Assembly: GCA_022361155.1 (NCBI GenBank)
Contig: JAKSBK010000421.1
Coordinates: 1 to 39,634 of the forward strand
Origin: Pseudomonadota bacterium
Lineage (GTDB): Bacteria; Myxococcota_A; Polyangia; Polyangiales; JAKSBK01
Length of the DNA: 39,634 nt
Direction of reading: 5' to 3'
Below are positions 7,744 to 15,551 of this stretch, piece by piece; within the stretch, counting starts at the first letter, position 1; each line of letters starts with the position of its first letter. Below the pieces are notes generated by a model that was not told the DNA's origin, made no database searches, and saw only the letters and a list, made by a program, of their open reading frames with translations. A program made the translations under genes and the position numbers.

Positions 7744-8955
7744 ATGGCAGAGTGGGTCTGGGAGGCTCGTGGGAGAACCGGCGAAATGCGCAAAGGCATC
7801 ATGGATGCCCAGGACGCCGAGTCGGTTCACACCAAGCTGAAGCAGCAGCACCTGAGCCCTACCAAGGTGAAGAAGAAGGGCCGCTCGATCAACATCTCGA
7901 TCGGGTCACCCGTCGCGGACAAGGAGCTGGTCATCTTCGTGCGGCAGTTCGCCACGATGATCGACGCCGGCTTGCCCCTGGTGCAGTGCCTGGAAATCCT
8001 GTCCGCACAGGGAGAAAACAAGACTTTCAACGCAATCCTGCGTGACGTCAAGAACTACGTCGAGCAGGGAGCGACCTTTTCGGATGCGTTGAGACGGCAT
8101 CCGAAGGTATTCGACGAGCTTTTTGTGAACCTGGTCCAGGCCGGCGAGATGGGCGGGATCCTGGACACGATTCTCAACCGCTTGGCGGTGTATATCGAGA
8201 AGCGCGTCAAGCTGAAACGCCAGGTGCGCAGCGCGCTGGTCTACCCGACGTCGGTCATGCTCATCGCCGTGGCTGTGCTCGTTATCCTGCTGAGCTACGT
8301 CATTCCGTCCTTCGAGTCGATGTTTCGTGACTTCGGAGGACACGATTCGCTCCCGGGCTTGACGCGCTTCGTGATCGGTCTGTCCCAAGGATTCTTGGGC
8401 AGCGCTCATTGGATCGTCCTCGGAATTGCGACGGTGTCCGGACTCTTCAGCTACACCTATCGCCTGCCCAAAGGCAAGCGCTTCTATCACAAGGCTGTGC
8501 TCACGGCGCCGGTTCTCGGCCCTGTGATGCGCAAGATCGCGGTGGCACGTTTCACCCGTACGCTTGGGACTCTGCTAGGGTCAGGCGTACCGATCCTGGA
8601 CGCCCTCAACATCGTGGCCAAGAGCGCCGGCAACGTCATTGTCGAGGAAGCGATCGTCAAGACCGGTGAGGGCATCCGCGCAGGCCACACCATGGTGGAG
8701 CCCCTGGCCGCTTCCAAGGTGTTTCCATCGATGGTGGTCCAGATGATCGGTGTGGGCGAGCAGACCGGTGCGCTGGATCAAATGCTCAACAAGATCGCCG
8801 ATTTCTATGAGGAGGAAGTGGATGTCGCCGTCGCGGGCATGACGTCGCTCATCGAGCCCATCATGATGGTGGGAATCGGCGGCATGGTCGGTTTCATGCT
8901 GATCGCGATGTATATGCCGATCTTCGATATCGCCGGCAAGATCAAGACCCATTAA
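7744..8955 (+). CDS. pilC: Type IV pilus inner-membrane platform protein
   Basis: GspF/PilC-family polytopic inner-membrane platform on which PilB and PilT act. The 403-residue protein has the PilC opening (WVWEARGRTGEMRKG, then LKQQHLSPTKVKKKG) and two GspF domains. The first contains FVRQFATMIDAGLPLVQCLE and VQAGEMGGILDTIL; the second contains RFTRTLGTLLGSGVPILDAL and MIGVGEQTGALDQML. Membrane helices lie near residues 168-190, 215-237 and 373-395. ATG 7744 is favoured by the GGAGGTGA site just upstream and by conservation of the first residues. pilS follows after 31 nt. In Myxococcus the order is pilB-pilT-pilC-pilS-pilR-pilA; here pilT is separated from pilC by the kinase pair. Confidence 0.96.
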   Translation: MAEWVWEARGRTGEMRKGIMDAQDAESVHTKLKQQHLSPTKVKKKGRSINISIGSPVADKELVIFVRQFATMIDAGLPLVQCLEILSAQGENKTFNAILRDVKNYVEQGATFSDALRRHPKVFDELFVNLVQAGEMGGILDTILNRLAVYIEKRVKLKRQVRSALVYPTSVMLIAVAVLVILLSYVIPSFESMFRDFGGHDSLPGLTRFVIGLSQGFLGSAHWIVLGIATVSGLFSYTYRLPKGKRFYHKAVLTAPVLGPVMRKIAVARFTRTLGTLLGSGVPILDALNIVAKSAGNVIVEEAIVKTGEGIRAGHTMVEPLAASKVFPSMVVQMIGVGEQTGALDQMLNKIADFYEEEVDVAVAGMTSLIEPIMMVGIGGMVGFMLIAMYMPIFDIAGKIKTH

Positions 8956-8986
8956 TGCCCCGTAAACGTCGCCGCCATAGCGCCTA

Positions 8987-10702
8987 ATGCGACTCGGCGA
9001 GTCACAGCTACATGGTGCCGACTTGGCGGGCAGGGAGAGCTCCACCCTGGCAGGTGAATGGCAAGCCTCGGAGCTCAAGCGGAGACTCCTATGGCTGACT
9101 GGAGCACGTTTGGCCGTGGCAACGATGCTCTTGGGTGCCACCGTCTTGGTCAAGGGCAGCGAGGCCACCTGGTTCTCATCGTTTACGCCGCGCTTCCTGT
9201 TGCTGTCCATCGCAGCGACCTACAGCGTGTCGCTCCTTTTCGCGCTGTGGCTCAGGGCGCAAACCCCAGGCTCCTGGCTCGTTACGGTTCAGCTGAGCTG
9301 GGATCTACTGCTTACGAGCTGTCTGGTGTTCGTAACCGGCGGCGCGACGAGCGGCAGTACCGTCTTGTTTGGAATCACGGTGCTCATGGCCGCGATCGTC
9401 ACGGGTCCCAAAGCGGCCCGGTGGACAGGCATCGCGGCGCTCACGCTCTACGTCGTGCTGTCCACGTTGCTGGCAGTGGGAGTTGTGCCCGGGCCTCCTG
9501 ATCAAGCGACAGACAACTACCGCCCGAGCTTCGACGCGCTGGTCTATGCGCTGCTGCTCAACGTGCTCGGCCTGGGTCTGCTCACGCTGCTTGCCAGCAA
9601 CCTGGCATCCCGCCTGAGTCGAGCAGGGGGCAAGCTCCGCATCGCAGCCGCGAGCGCGCGTAGCTTGGCCCAGCTGAACGAGGACATCATTCGTTCCATG
9701 ACGTCCGGGCTGCTGACTCTGGACGCCGACGGGCGAATCCGCAGCGCCAACGCGGCCGCCGCGGCGATCTTCGGCATCGGCGAGGGCGAGCTGCTGGCGT
9801 GCCGGCTGCCCGAGCTGATCGAGCTCGAGGCGACCCCGCACCCCGAGGGGACCTGGAAGATCGCACGGGCGGAAGGGCGCGGAAGAAAAGCAACAGGCGA
9901 CAGGTTCCCCGTAGGCTACTCTGTAAGCCCGCTGCGCGGAGCGGATGGACGCAGCTCGGGCAGTTTGATCGTCCTGGAGGATCTGACCGAAATCACGAGG
10001 CTGCGCCGGGCCGCGGAACGCGCCGAACGGTTGGCTACGTTGGGAAGGCTGTCGGTTGGCCTAGCCCACGAGATCCGCAATCCGCTCGGGTCGATCTCGG
10101 GTTCCGTGCAGCTCGTCCGGGAGTCGCCCCTGATCTCGGCCGAGGATAGCCGGCTCCTCGGCATTGTCCTGAGCGAGACCGAACGCCTGAACGACCTCGT
10201 CACGAACATGCTGCAGCTCGGCCGCCCGGCGCAACCTCAACGCGTCACCCAGAATCTGAGCGAGCTCATCGACGACGTCGTCGACATGGCGCGCCGGGGG
10301 ATAACAAACCACAAGCGCATCCGGATCGATAGAACGGACACCACCCGCAACTGCGAGGCGATCGTGGATCCAGCTCAGTTGCGCCAGGTGCTTTGGAACC
10401 TGATCAAGAATGCGATCCAGGCGTCGCCTCACGAAGGCGTGGTGGAGGTCAAGCTGCACCACGAGGGCGACGAGCGTTTGGTCTTCGAGGTCAGCGATCA
10501 GGGCGACGGTGTAGATCCTGCCAACACCGATCGCATCTTCGACATGTTCTACTCGGAGCGCACGCACGGAATCGGGGTAGGCCTGGCCCTGGCAAAACAA
10601 ATAGTCGACGCTCACGACGGTCGCATCGACGTGCTCGGTGCGGACCGGCAGGGAGCGACCTTTCGTGTGACGCTGCCCGCGAAGATGCAGAGCGCCGCCT
10701 AG
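8987..10702 (+). CDS. pilS: Sensor histidine kinase, PilS-like
   Basis: A 571-residue membrane histidine kinase. The N-terminal third holds about six hydrophobic helices (for example LAVATMLLGATVLV, FLLLSIAATYSVSLLFAL, ALVYALLLNVLGLGLLTLLA), as in PilS. A PAS domain follows (LNEDIIRSMTSGLLTLDADG). The transmitter has H box GLAHEIRNPLGSISGS, N box LWNLIKNAIQAS, G1 DQGDGVDP and G2 GIGVGLALAKQIVDAH. All catalytic boxes are intact. It follows pilC closely, which supports PilS over a generic NtrB-like kinase. The expected partner PilR does not follow: the next genes are on the other strand, so the response regulator must be elsewhere if it exists. Confidence 0.88.
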   Translation: MRLGESQLHGADLAGRESSTLAGEWQASELKRRLLWLTGARLAVATMLLGATVLVKGSEATWFSSFTPRFLLLSIAATYSVSLLFALWLRAQTPGSWLVTVQLSWDLLLTSCLVFVTGGATSGSTVLFGITVLMAAIVTGPKAARWTGIAALTLYVVLSTLLAVGVVPGPPDQATDNYRPSFDALVYALLLNVLGLGLLTLLASNLASRLSRAGGKLRIAAASARSLAQLNEDIIRSMTSGLLTLDADGRIRSANAAAAAIFGIGEGELLACRLPELIELEATPHPEGTWKIARAEGRGRKATGDRFPVGYSVSPLRGADGRSSGSLIVLEDLTEITRLRRAAERAERLATLGRLSVGLAHEIRNPLGSISGSVQLVRESPLISAEDSRLLGIVLSETERLNDLVTNMLQLGRPAQPQRVTQNLSELIDDVVDMARRGITNHKRIRIDRTDTTRNCEAIVDPAQLRQVLWNLIKNAIQASPHEGVVEVKLHHEGDERLVFEVSDQGDGVDPANTDRIFDMFYSERTHGIGVGLALAKQIVDAHDGRIDVLGADRQGATFRVTLPAKMQSAA

Positions 10703-10877
10703 CCCGCATCGGTCACCAACTTCGACCCCGATCGGTCGAGGTGCCCGTGATAACAGCCGATCCGCAGTCGAAGCGCCGGAGGCATAGTCGGCACCATGTT
10801 GAGGACGCTGAGACGAGGACGCGGCTGCTTGCGCGGGCAGATCGGCCGATCGGGTCGGAGGCTGGTGACCATGCGGG

Positions 10878-10895
10878 CTAGTACCGCTTGCCAGG
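10878..10895 (+). repeat. 18-nt direct repeat, copy 1 (downstream flank of the PLP/GMC operon)
   Basis: CTAGTACCGCTTGCCAGG here matches 14112-14129 (CTAGTACCGCCTGCCCGG) at 16 of 18 positions. The 8-mer CTAGTACC recurs at 10898-10905, directly beyond the GMC stop. The remainder of the 10703-10905 gap shows no gene. Confidence 0.55.
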
Positions 10896-10905
10896 CACTA
10901 GTACC

Positions 10906-12426
10906 CTAGCTCCCCTGCGCGATGGCCCGTCCGACACGTAGGCCCAATGCGTAGATGGACAGCTGCGGTGGTACGCCGATCGATCCGGGAAACAGCGAGC
11001 CGTCCGCGACCCATAGGCCCTCGACATGGTGGTGCTGGCCGTGGCTGCCGACCGCGGCCTGGGATGGGTCGTCGCCCATGGGCACCGTTCCCATGGGATG
11101 CGCTGCTGCAAGATCGACGTAGCCGGGCGTCAACTCGAGCCGCGCCAGCACCTGTGCGTGACCGGGATCGGTCAGGACGCGGGGCGGCGTGGTTGGAACC
11201 AAGACCTTTCGGGCGCCCGCCGCGAACAACAAGCGCGCGCACGCGCTCAACCCCATGGCAAGCTGGCGCCGATCGGCGCGGGAGGGCCAGTAGTCGATAC
11301 GCTGATTCAGGTCTCCGTCGGGGGATACTCGCCCGTGGCTGTCGTCGTGCAGCACGGCGGTGAGCGCGCCAAGGTGAGCATAGCGTGTCATGAATTCCCG
11401 ATGCAGCGCGCCATGGCCGGGGAGCATCGACGCCACGCCGGCCGGATGCGCGACTGCCGGGACGATCCAAATGCGGCGCTCGCTTCCGGGGTCGAAGTCG
11501 AGGAACTCCGTGCACTCGTAGGCCTGTGGGATGCCCTGCCAGGCGCGGACGGGCGCCTCGAACTCGCCTGCCACCACCACAGCCGGGTGCAGGCGCAGTC
11601 GCTTACCCACCTCGTCGCCCGGGTCGGGACACCGCGAACGCAGCAGGATCGCAGCGGTGGCCGTTGCCGACCCCGACAAACACACCCGGGGTGCCTCCAC
11701 TTCGACCCGACCCAGCGGCCACTGGCGCTCGGGGTCAAGCGACACGGCTTCAACGCCGACAGCGGCATTGCCTCGCAGCACAACACGCACGGCCTGGCAT
11801 TGGGTCACGACCTCCGCGCCCGCGGCGACGGCAGCGGGGATCAAGACCTTGGCGGCGTTGTTCTTCGCGTCGTAGGCGCAGCCGAGCTCGCAGAATCCGC
11901 TCCCGATGCAGCCGCTGCGGTTGTGTTGCACCGGTCCGCCCCGATACCCTAGCGCCTTGCAGCCCTGCTCGAGCAGCCGGTTGTTGCGGTTCCGGAGTGC
12001 CGGTGGAATACCCGAAACACCCAGCATCCGCTCCACGTCCGTGTAGAGCGCATCCCAGGTCCCGCTGTCGAGGCTGCCGAGACGACCCGCGGCTGTCCAA
12101 CGCTGCAGTAACGTCCTCGGGATGCGCTTGCATAGATTGAGGTTGTGCACTGTGGAACCGCCAACCGCGCGTCCCTGCAGCACCCTGATCCCACGATCGG
12201 CAGTCATGCGATTGCCCGCTTCCCATAGCAACCTGGGGAACATCTCTTCTTCGCGTTGGGTCATGTCTGCGGGTGAGAGAAAGGGACCCGCTTCGAGCAC
12301 GATCACCCGCATGCCAGCCTCGGCAGCGGTCTTGGCCACCATGGCGCCGCCCGCACCGGAGCCAACCACGCAAAGGTCGGCCTCGAGCGCCAGCGGCTTC
12401 GGGAGTTGTGAAGCGTCGAAGATCAC
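10906..12426 (-). CDS. GMC-family flavin oxidoreductase
   Basis: A 506-residue glucose-methanol-choline oxidoreductase. It has the FAD-binding site LCVVGSGAGGAMVAKTAAEAG ending in VIVLEAGP, the GMC signature region VLQGRAVGGSTVHNLNLC, a Cys cluster (GCIGSGFCELGCAYDAKN), and a C-terminal active-site block AAAHPMGTVPMG followed by GLWVADGSLFPGSIGVPPQL. GTG 12426 is chosen because it starts just before the Rossmann motif and overlaps the upstream stop (GTGA). A longer frame to 12591 runs through the upstream gene and is rejected. GMC dehydrogenases often work with a small Gluconate_2-dh3-type subunit and a cytochrome. Here the small-subunit-like domain is the C-terminal part of the upstream protein. 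No signal peptide is seen. The substrate is probably an alcohol or sugar, not identified. Confidence 0.9.
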   Translation of the reverse strand: MIFDASQLPKPLALEADLCVVGSGAGGAMVAKTAAEAGMRVIVLEAGPFLSPADMTQREEEMFPRLLWEAGNRMTADRGIRVLQGRAVGGSTVHNLNLCKRIPRTLLQRWTAAGRLGSLDSGTWDALYTDVERMLGVSGIPPALRNRNNRLLEQGCKALGYRGGPVQHNRSGCIGSGFCELGCAYDAKNNAAKVLIPAAVAAGAEVVTQCQAVRVVLRGNAAVGVEAVSLDPERQWPLGRVEVEAPRVCLSGSATATAAILLRSRCPDPGDEVGKRLRLHPAVVVAGEFEAPVRAWQGIPQAYECTEFLDFDPGSERRIWIVPAVAHPAGVASMLPGHGALHREFMTRYAHLGALTAVLHDDSHGRVSPDGDLNQRIDYWPSRADRRQLAMGLSACARLLFAAGARKVLVPTTPPRVLTDPGHAQVLARLELTPGYVDLAAAHPMGTVPMGDDPSQAAVGSHGQHHHVEGLWVADGSLFPGSIGVPPQLSIYALGLRVGRAIAQGS

Positions 12427-14066
12427 CTTCGAGCCGCCCGGGGCAGTGCTCCACGGGGTGCGACGAGGCGCTCGTACGCGGGCCAGCGCGCTCGCTTCGG
12501 GACAGCCGCGCCGTTGTTCACCCCTGCCAGCGGCCCGGGATACTCCAGCGATGCCCATGTTTGGGGCTGCTGGTAGTGGGCGAAGAAACACAGCGCCCGG
12601 ACCGCCTTGTAGGCGTGGCGCAACACGCCCTCGCGGGTTGCAAGCCCGGCCAGGAAGCGTTCGCGTTGCTCGGGCTCGAGCTCGGTAAGACGGGAGACCT
12701 CGAGTCCCAGCACAGTCCCGTGCTCGAGCAGCGCCAGCAGTCTGTGGACTTCACGATGCAGCCAAGAAGGCATGCGTGACAGCAGCGCATCGACTTTGTC
12801 GGCCACGGCGTAGAGCCGGTCGCCTCGAGGTGCTGGCGGAAGTAACGCCTCGGCGATCGCATCCAGGATCTGTGCTTCGGTGGCGGACAACACACGACCT
12901 TGCCAGTTTGGCCGCGGTGGATAGCCCGACAGCCGTGACCAGATCAGCGCGCCACCCGCGCCCAGACCGGCCCCCGCGATCCAGATTCGACGCCCCGGGC
13001 GAGATCCGGGTTCGGATCCGGTTTCGGTGGCTTGCAGGCGAGACGCCAACGCCGAGGGCAAGCGCTGCTGCCAGTCATCGGTTCTTGGGAGCCCCGGACG
13101 ATGCGGCGTGACCCAAAACAGGATCCGGGAGCGCCGTTCTCTGCTGGGGATGCGCATGCGTCGCGCATCGGCCAAGAGAGCCGCCATGGCCTTGCCCGAG
13201 TAGATGGGCTCGAGGGCAAGCCCGTACGCCTGGAACGTCTCGCAGACGCGGCTCGAGGCTGCTGTGGCCACGCCGTAGGCGCTGCCGAGCTGGCTGCGAT
13301 CGATGCGGACCGGCACGGGCTCGCAGCGCCCGGCACCCGGCACGTGCCGCCCCCGCAGCCAGCGGATCACGCGGCGCTGCAGCTGATGCAGCCTCCAGTC
13401 TGGGCTCAGCGTCCGCTCCACCACGGCGATCGCGTGAATCGTCGTTCGCAGGCCAGCGAGCGCAAAGCCCACGGACAAGCCGGCCGCGATCCCGCCGCTG
13501 CCCATGGGCACGTACACGCGCTCGGGCTCAGGCAGCTCTCCGCTGCGGATCTGCTCGCTCAGCTCCAGCCCCGCGGCAGCGATCCCGGCGATGCCTGCTT
13601 CGGCCGACGCGCCCGGTGCAATCACAGGAGCGCCGTTGCGCGCCTTGCCGAGAAGCAAGAGCGGGTCCTTGATGGCCAGCGCCGTGCGCGAGGAATGGAA
13701 ACGTAAGCTGGTGGGGCCCGACGCCACGAATGCGAGGTTTTCGAGCACCTGTTGGCCTGGCGGTTCCCAAAAACACTGGGCCCACAGATGTCTGCCTAGC
13801 TGCTGCGCGGCCGCACACAGGGCGACCAGCTGCCCCGAACCAATGGCTCCGAGAGCGTGCCAGTCAGGTGCGTTCCTGAAAGCCGGTTCAGCCAGCAGCA
13901 CGTCGAGCTTTCTGGCCTTCGTCCCGCCTACGAGCGCGCCGCAGAGGTCGTCCCGTTTGACCCCAAGGTAATCGAGCCCAAGCTCGTCCTCGAGCGCTGT
14001 TAGTCGCTCGACCGGAGTGGGCTCCCTGATCCAGCCCAGCGTGTCGATGCGGTCCCCGAGCAGCAC
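12423..14066 (-). CDS. PLP-dependent enzyme (ACC deaminase/D-Cys desulfhydrase-like) fused to a GMC small-subunit-like domain
   Basis: A single 547-residue frame with two unrelated halves. Residues 1 to about 335 resemble fold-type II PLP enzymes of the ACC deaminase/D-cysteine desulfhydrase group: GVKRDDLCGALVGGTKARKL (putative PLP Lys50), IGSGQLVALCAAAQQLG, phosphate-loop-like MGSGGIAAGLSVGFALAG and LEPIYSGKAMAALLADAR. Near residues 358-380 is an Arg-Arg plus hydrophobic stretch (RRIWIAGAGLGAGGALIW). Residues 390-520 resemble Gluconate_2-dh3 subunits (LSATEAQILDAIAEALLPP, GVLRHAYKAVRALCFFAHY). GTG 14066 is used. The stop overlaps the GMC start, so a 1:1 complex is plausible. Several PLP-contact positions differ from the family norm (Gly for Asn after the active Ser; Ile for Thr in the phosphate loop), so substrate and even activity are open. 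Confidence 0.8.
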   Translation of the reverse strand: MLLGDRIDTLGWIREPTPVERLTALEDELGLDYLGVKRDDLCGALVGGTKARKLDVLLAEPAFRNAPDWHALGAIGSGQLVALCAAAQQLGRHLWAQCFWEPPGQQVLENLAFVASGPTSLRFHSSRTALAIKDPLLLLGKARNGAPVIAPGASAEAGIAGIAAAGLELSEQIRSGELPEPERVYVPMGSGGIAAGLSVGFALAGLRTTIHAIAVVERTLSPDWRLHQLQRRVIRWLRGRHVPGAGRCEPVPVRIDRSQLGSAYGVATAASSRVCETFQAYGLALEPIYSGKAMAALLADARRMRIPSRERRSRILFWVTPHRPGLPRTDDWQQRLPSALASRLQATETGSEPGSRPGRRIWIAGAGLGAGGALIWSRLSGYPPRPNWQGRVLSATEAQILDAIAEALLPPAPRGDRLYAVADKVDALLSRMPSWLHREVHRLLALLEHGTVLGLEVSRLTELEPEQRERFLAGLATREGVLRHAYKAVRALCFFAHYQQPQTWASLEYPGPLAGVNNGAAVPKRARWPAYERLVAPRGALPRAARR

Positions 14067-14111
14067 GCGTTCGAGCCTACTCCCGATCGCGTCCGTGTGC
14101 CCGCAGCAAAC

Positions 14112-14129
14112 CTAGTACCGCCTGCCCGG
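14112..14129 (+). repeat. 18-nt direct repeat, copy 2 (upstream flank of the PLP/GMC operon)
   Basis: CTAGTACCGCCTGCCCGG matches copy 1 at 10878-10895 with two mismatches and the same orientation. It lies between the GTG of the PLP fusion gene and the tRNA-Glu gene. The two copies bracket exactly the two-gene operon. Confidence 0.55.
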
Positions 14130-14146
14130 GGATCATGATGGATTCT

Positions 14147-14222
14147 TGGTGACCCCAACGGGATTCGAACCCGTGTTACCGGCGTGAGAGGCCGATGTCC
14201 TGAACCGCTAGACGATGGGGCC
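14147..14222 (-). tRNA. tRNA-Glu (anticodon CTC)
   Basis: Reading the minus strand from 14222 gives a 7-bp acceptor stem GGCCCCA/TGGGGTC (one G-T pair), D arm GTC-TAGCGGTTCAG-GAC, anticodon stem TCGGC/GCCGG around loop CTCTCAC (anticodon CTC), T arm ACGGG-TTCGAAT-CCCGT and discriminator A followed by an encoded CCA (14147-14149). It decodes GAG. It is transcribed downstream of tRNA-Gln, 33 nt apart, probably as one precursor. Confidence 0.97.
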
Positions 14223-14255
14223 GGGATTTCAATTCGGGTCTGGCAGGACCCATAG

Positions 14256-14326
14256 CTCGGGGACTAGGATTCGAACCTAGATAACCAGAACCAGAATCTG
14301 GTGTCCTGCCGTTAGACGATCCCCGA
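14256..14326 (-). tRNA. tRNA-Gln (anticodon CTG)
   Basis: The minus strand from 14326 gives acceptor TCGGGGA/TCCCCGA, D arm GTC-TAACGGCAG-GAC, anticodon stem CCAGA/TCTGG around TTCTGGT (anticodon CTG), T arm with TTCGAAT, and discriminator G. The weak U1-A72 pair and G73 are known glutamine identity elements. The next bases read CTA, so CCA is not encoded and must be added by nucleotidyltransferase, unlike the neighbouring tRNA-Glu. Confidence 0.96.
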
Positions 14327-14335
14327 AAAGCACCA

Positions 14336-14365
14336 ACAGGGGCGCATGTTTCTAGCGCCTCCTGT
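14336..14365 (-). other. Stem-loop just upstream of the tRNA-Gln gene
   Basis: ACAGGGGCGC (14336-14345) pairs with GCGCC-T-CCTGT (14355-14365, one bulged T) around a 9-nt loop. On the minus strand it is followed by TGGTGCTTTT and then the tRNA-Gln 5' end. It may be a weak terminator of an upstream minus transcript or part of the tRNA leader. No other feature is seen in 14366-14536. Confidence 0.4.
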
Positions 14366-14536
14366 CTTTGGGTGTCAAGCAAGCCTCGTTCCTATCCAAC
14401 ATGGCGCCGTCGCGGCTTGGATCTCGGATCCGGGATGGCGTTGCCGGTGAGGCGCATGCTGCGTTGACGAGTCCGCTGGCCCGGCGTAATTGCTGCTGGA
14501 CCCGCGCTGGCGCGGGCCGCTGAGGACGGATTCTGG

Positions 14537-15547
14537 ATGCCAAAGGACGGCTATCGGGTCGCCGTGGTTGGGGCCACGGGCGCTGTGGGGCAGCACATGC
14601 TCGGCATTCTTGCCGAGCGCTCCTTCCCAGTCAGCGAGATCGTGGTGTTTGGCTCCGCGCGCAGTGCCGGCCGCAGGCTCTCGTGGGCGGGCCGCGAGCT
14701 TGCGGTCGCGCCGCTCGAGCCGGCGGTCTTTGCTGGTGTCGAGCTCGCCTTGTTTTCGGCTGGCTCGAGCGTGTCACGCGAGTGGGGGCCTGTGGCTGCG
14801 GGCCAGGGTGCCCTGGTAGTCGACAACTCGTCTGCCTGGCGCATGGACCCCGAGGTGCCGTTGTGCGTGCCCGAGGTCAACCTCGAAGCAGCCCGGAGTC
14901 GGCCCAAGGGCATCGTGGCCAATCCCAACTGCTCCACGATCCAGATGGTGCTTGTCCTAAAGCCATTGCACGACGTGGCGCGGATCCGGCGCGTGGTGGT
15001 TTCCACGTATCAGGCGATCAGCGGCGCTGGCAGCCAAGCCCTCGAAGCGCTGCGAGACCAGCAACGCGGGCTCACGGCGGGTGAAGGGCTCGAGACCGAG
15101 CGCCTTGCGGGCCGGCTGGCGGGTAACCTGCTCATGCACTGGAAGGTCGACCGCAGCACGGGCTACCAAGAAGAAGAGCTCAAGATGCTGCACGAGACCC
15201 GCAAGATCCTGGATGACTCCGAGATTCGGGTCTCGCCGACCACGGTGCGCGTCCCGGTCGAGGTGGGCCACAGCGAAAGCGTCGCCGTCGAGACGGAGAG
15301 GCCCATCACTCCGGAACAGGCACGGAAACTGCTTTCAGACGCAGCAGGAGTCGAGGTCGTGGACGACTTTGCCCAGGGTGTCTACCCACAACCGATCGAC
15401 GTGGCGGGCAAGGACCCGGTGCTGGTGGGCCGTATCCGCGAAGACCTGGGCAACCCAGGGGGCCTTCAGATGTGGATCGTCGGCGACAATCTCCGGAAAG
15501 GCGCGGCGCTCAATGCCATCCAAATCGCAGAACAGCTCCTGCTCTGA
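14537..15547 (+). CDS. asd: Aspartate-semialdehyde dehydrogenase
   Basis: NADPH-dependent enzyme reducing aspartyl phosphate to aspartate semialdehyde, the branch point to lysine/diaminopimelate, threonine and methionine. The 336-residue protein is of normal length. It has the N-terminal nucleotide site RVAVVGATGAVGQHML, FSAGSSVSREWGP, VVDNSSAWRMDPEVPL, the catalytic cysteine in NPNCSTIQM (residue 132), the loop STYQAISGAGSQAL and the substrate-binding RVPVEVGHSE. ATG 14537 gives the conserved N-terminus directly. It stands alone after the tRNAs, and only 4 nt separate its stop from the earliest possible start of the next gene, so read-through into that gene is likely. Confidence 0.97.
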   Translation: MPKDGYRVAVVGATGAVGQHMLGILAERSFPVSEIVVFGSARSAGRRLSWAGRELAVAPLEPAVFAGVELALFSAGSSVSREWGPVAAGQGALVVDNSSAWRMDPEVPLCVPEVNLEAARSRPKGIVANPNCSTIQMVLVLKPLHDVARIRRVVVSTYQAISGAGSQALEALRDQQRGLTAGEGLETERLAGRLAGNLLMHWKVDRSTGYQEEELKMLHETRKILDDSEIRVSPTTVRVPVEVGHSESVAVETERPITPEQARKLLSDAAGVEVVDDFAQGVYPQPIDVAGKDPVLVGRIREDLGNPGGLQMWIVGDNLRKGAALNAIQIAEQLLL

Positions 15548-15551
15548 CAGC

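Noticed and set aside
12427-12591. N-terminal extension of the GMC oxidoreductase frame
   Set aside because: It overlaps the well-supported upstream frame, is Arg/Pro-rich without motifs, and the GTG at 12426 fits the 4-nt coupling pattern.
15081-15551. Long upstream frame joined to the MYXO-CTERM-like gene
   Set aside because: It is a shadow inside asd. The translated text is Ser/Arg-rich with no fold and precedes the signal peptide.
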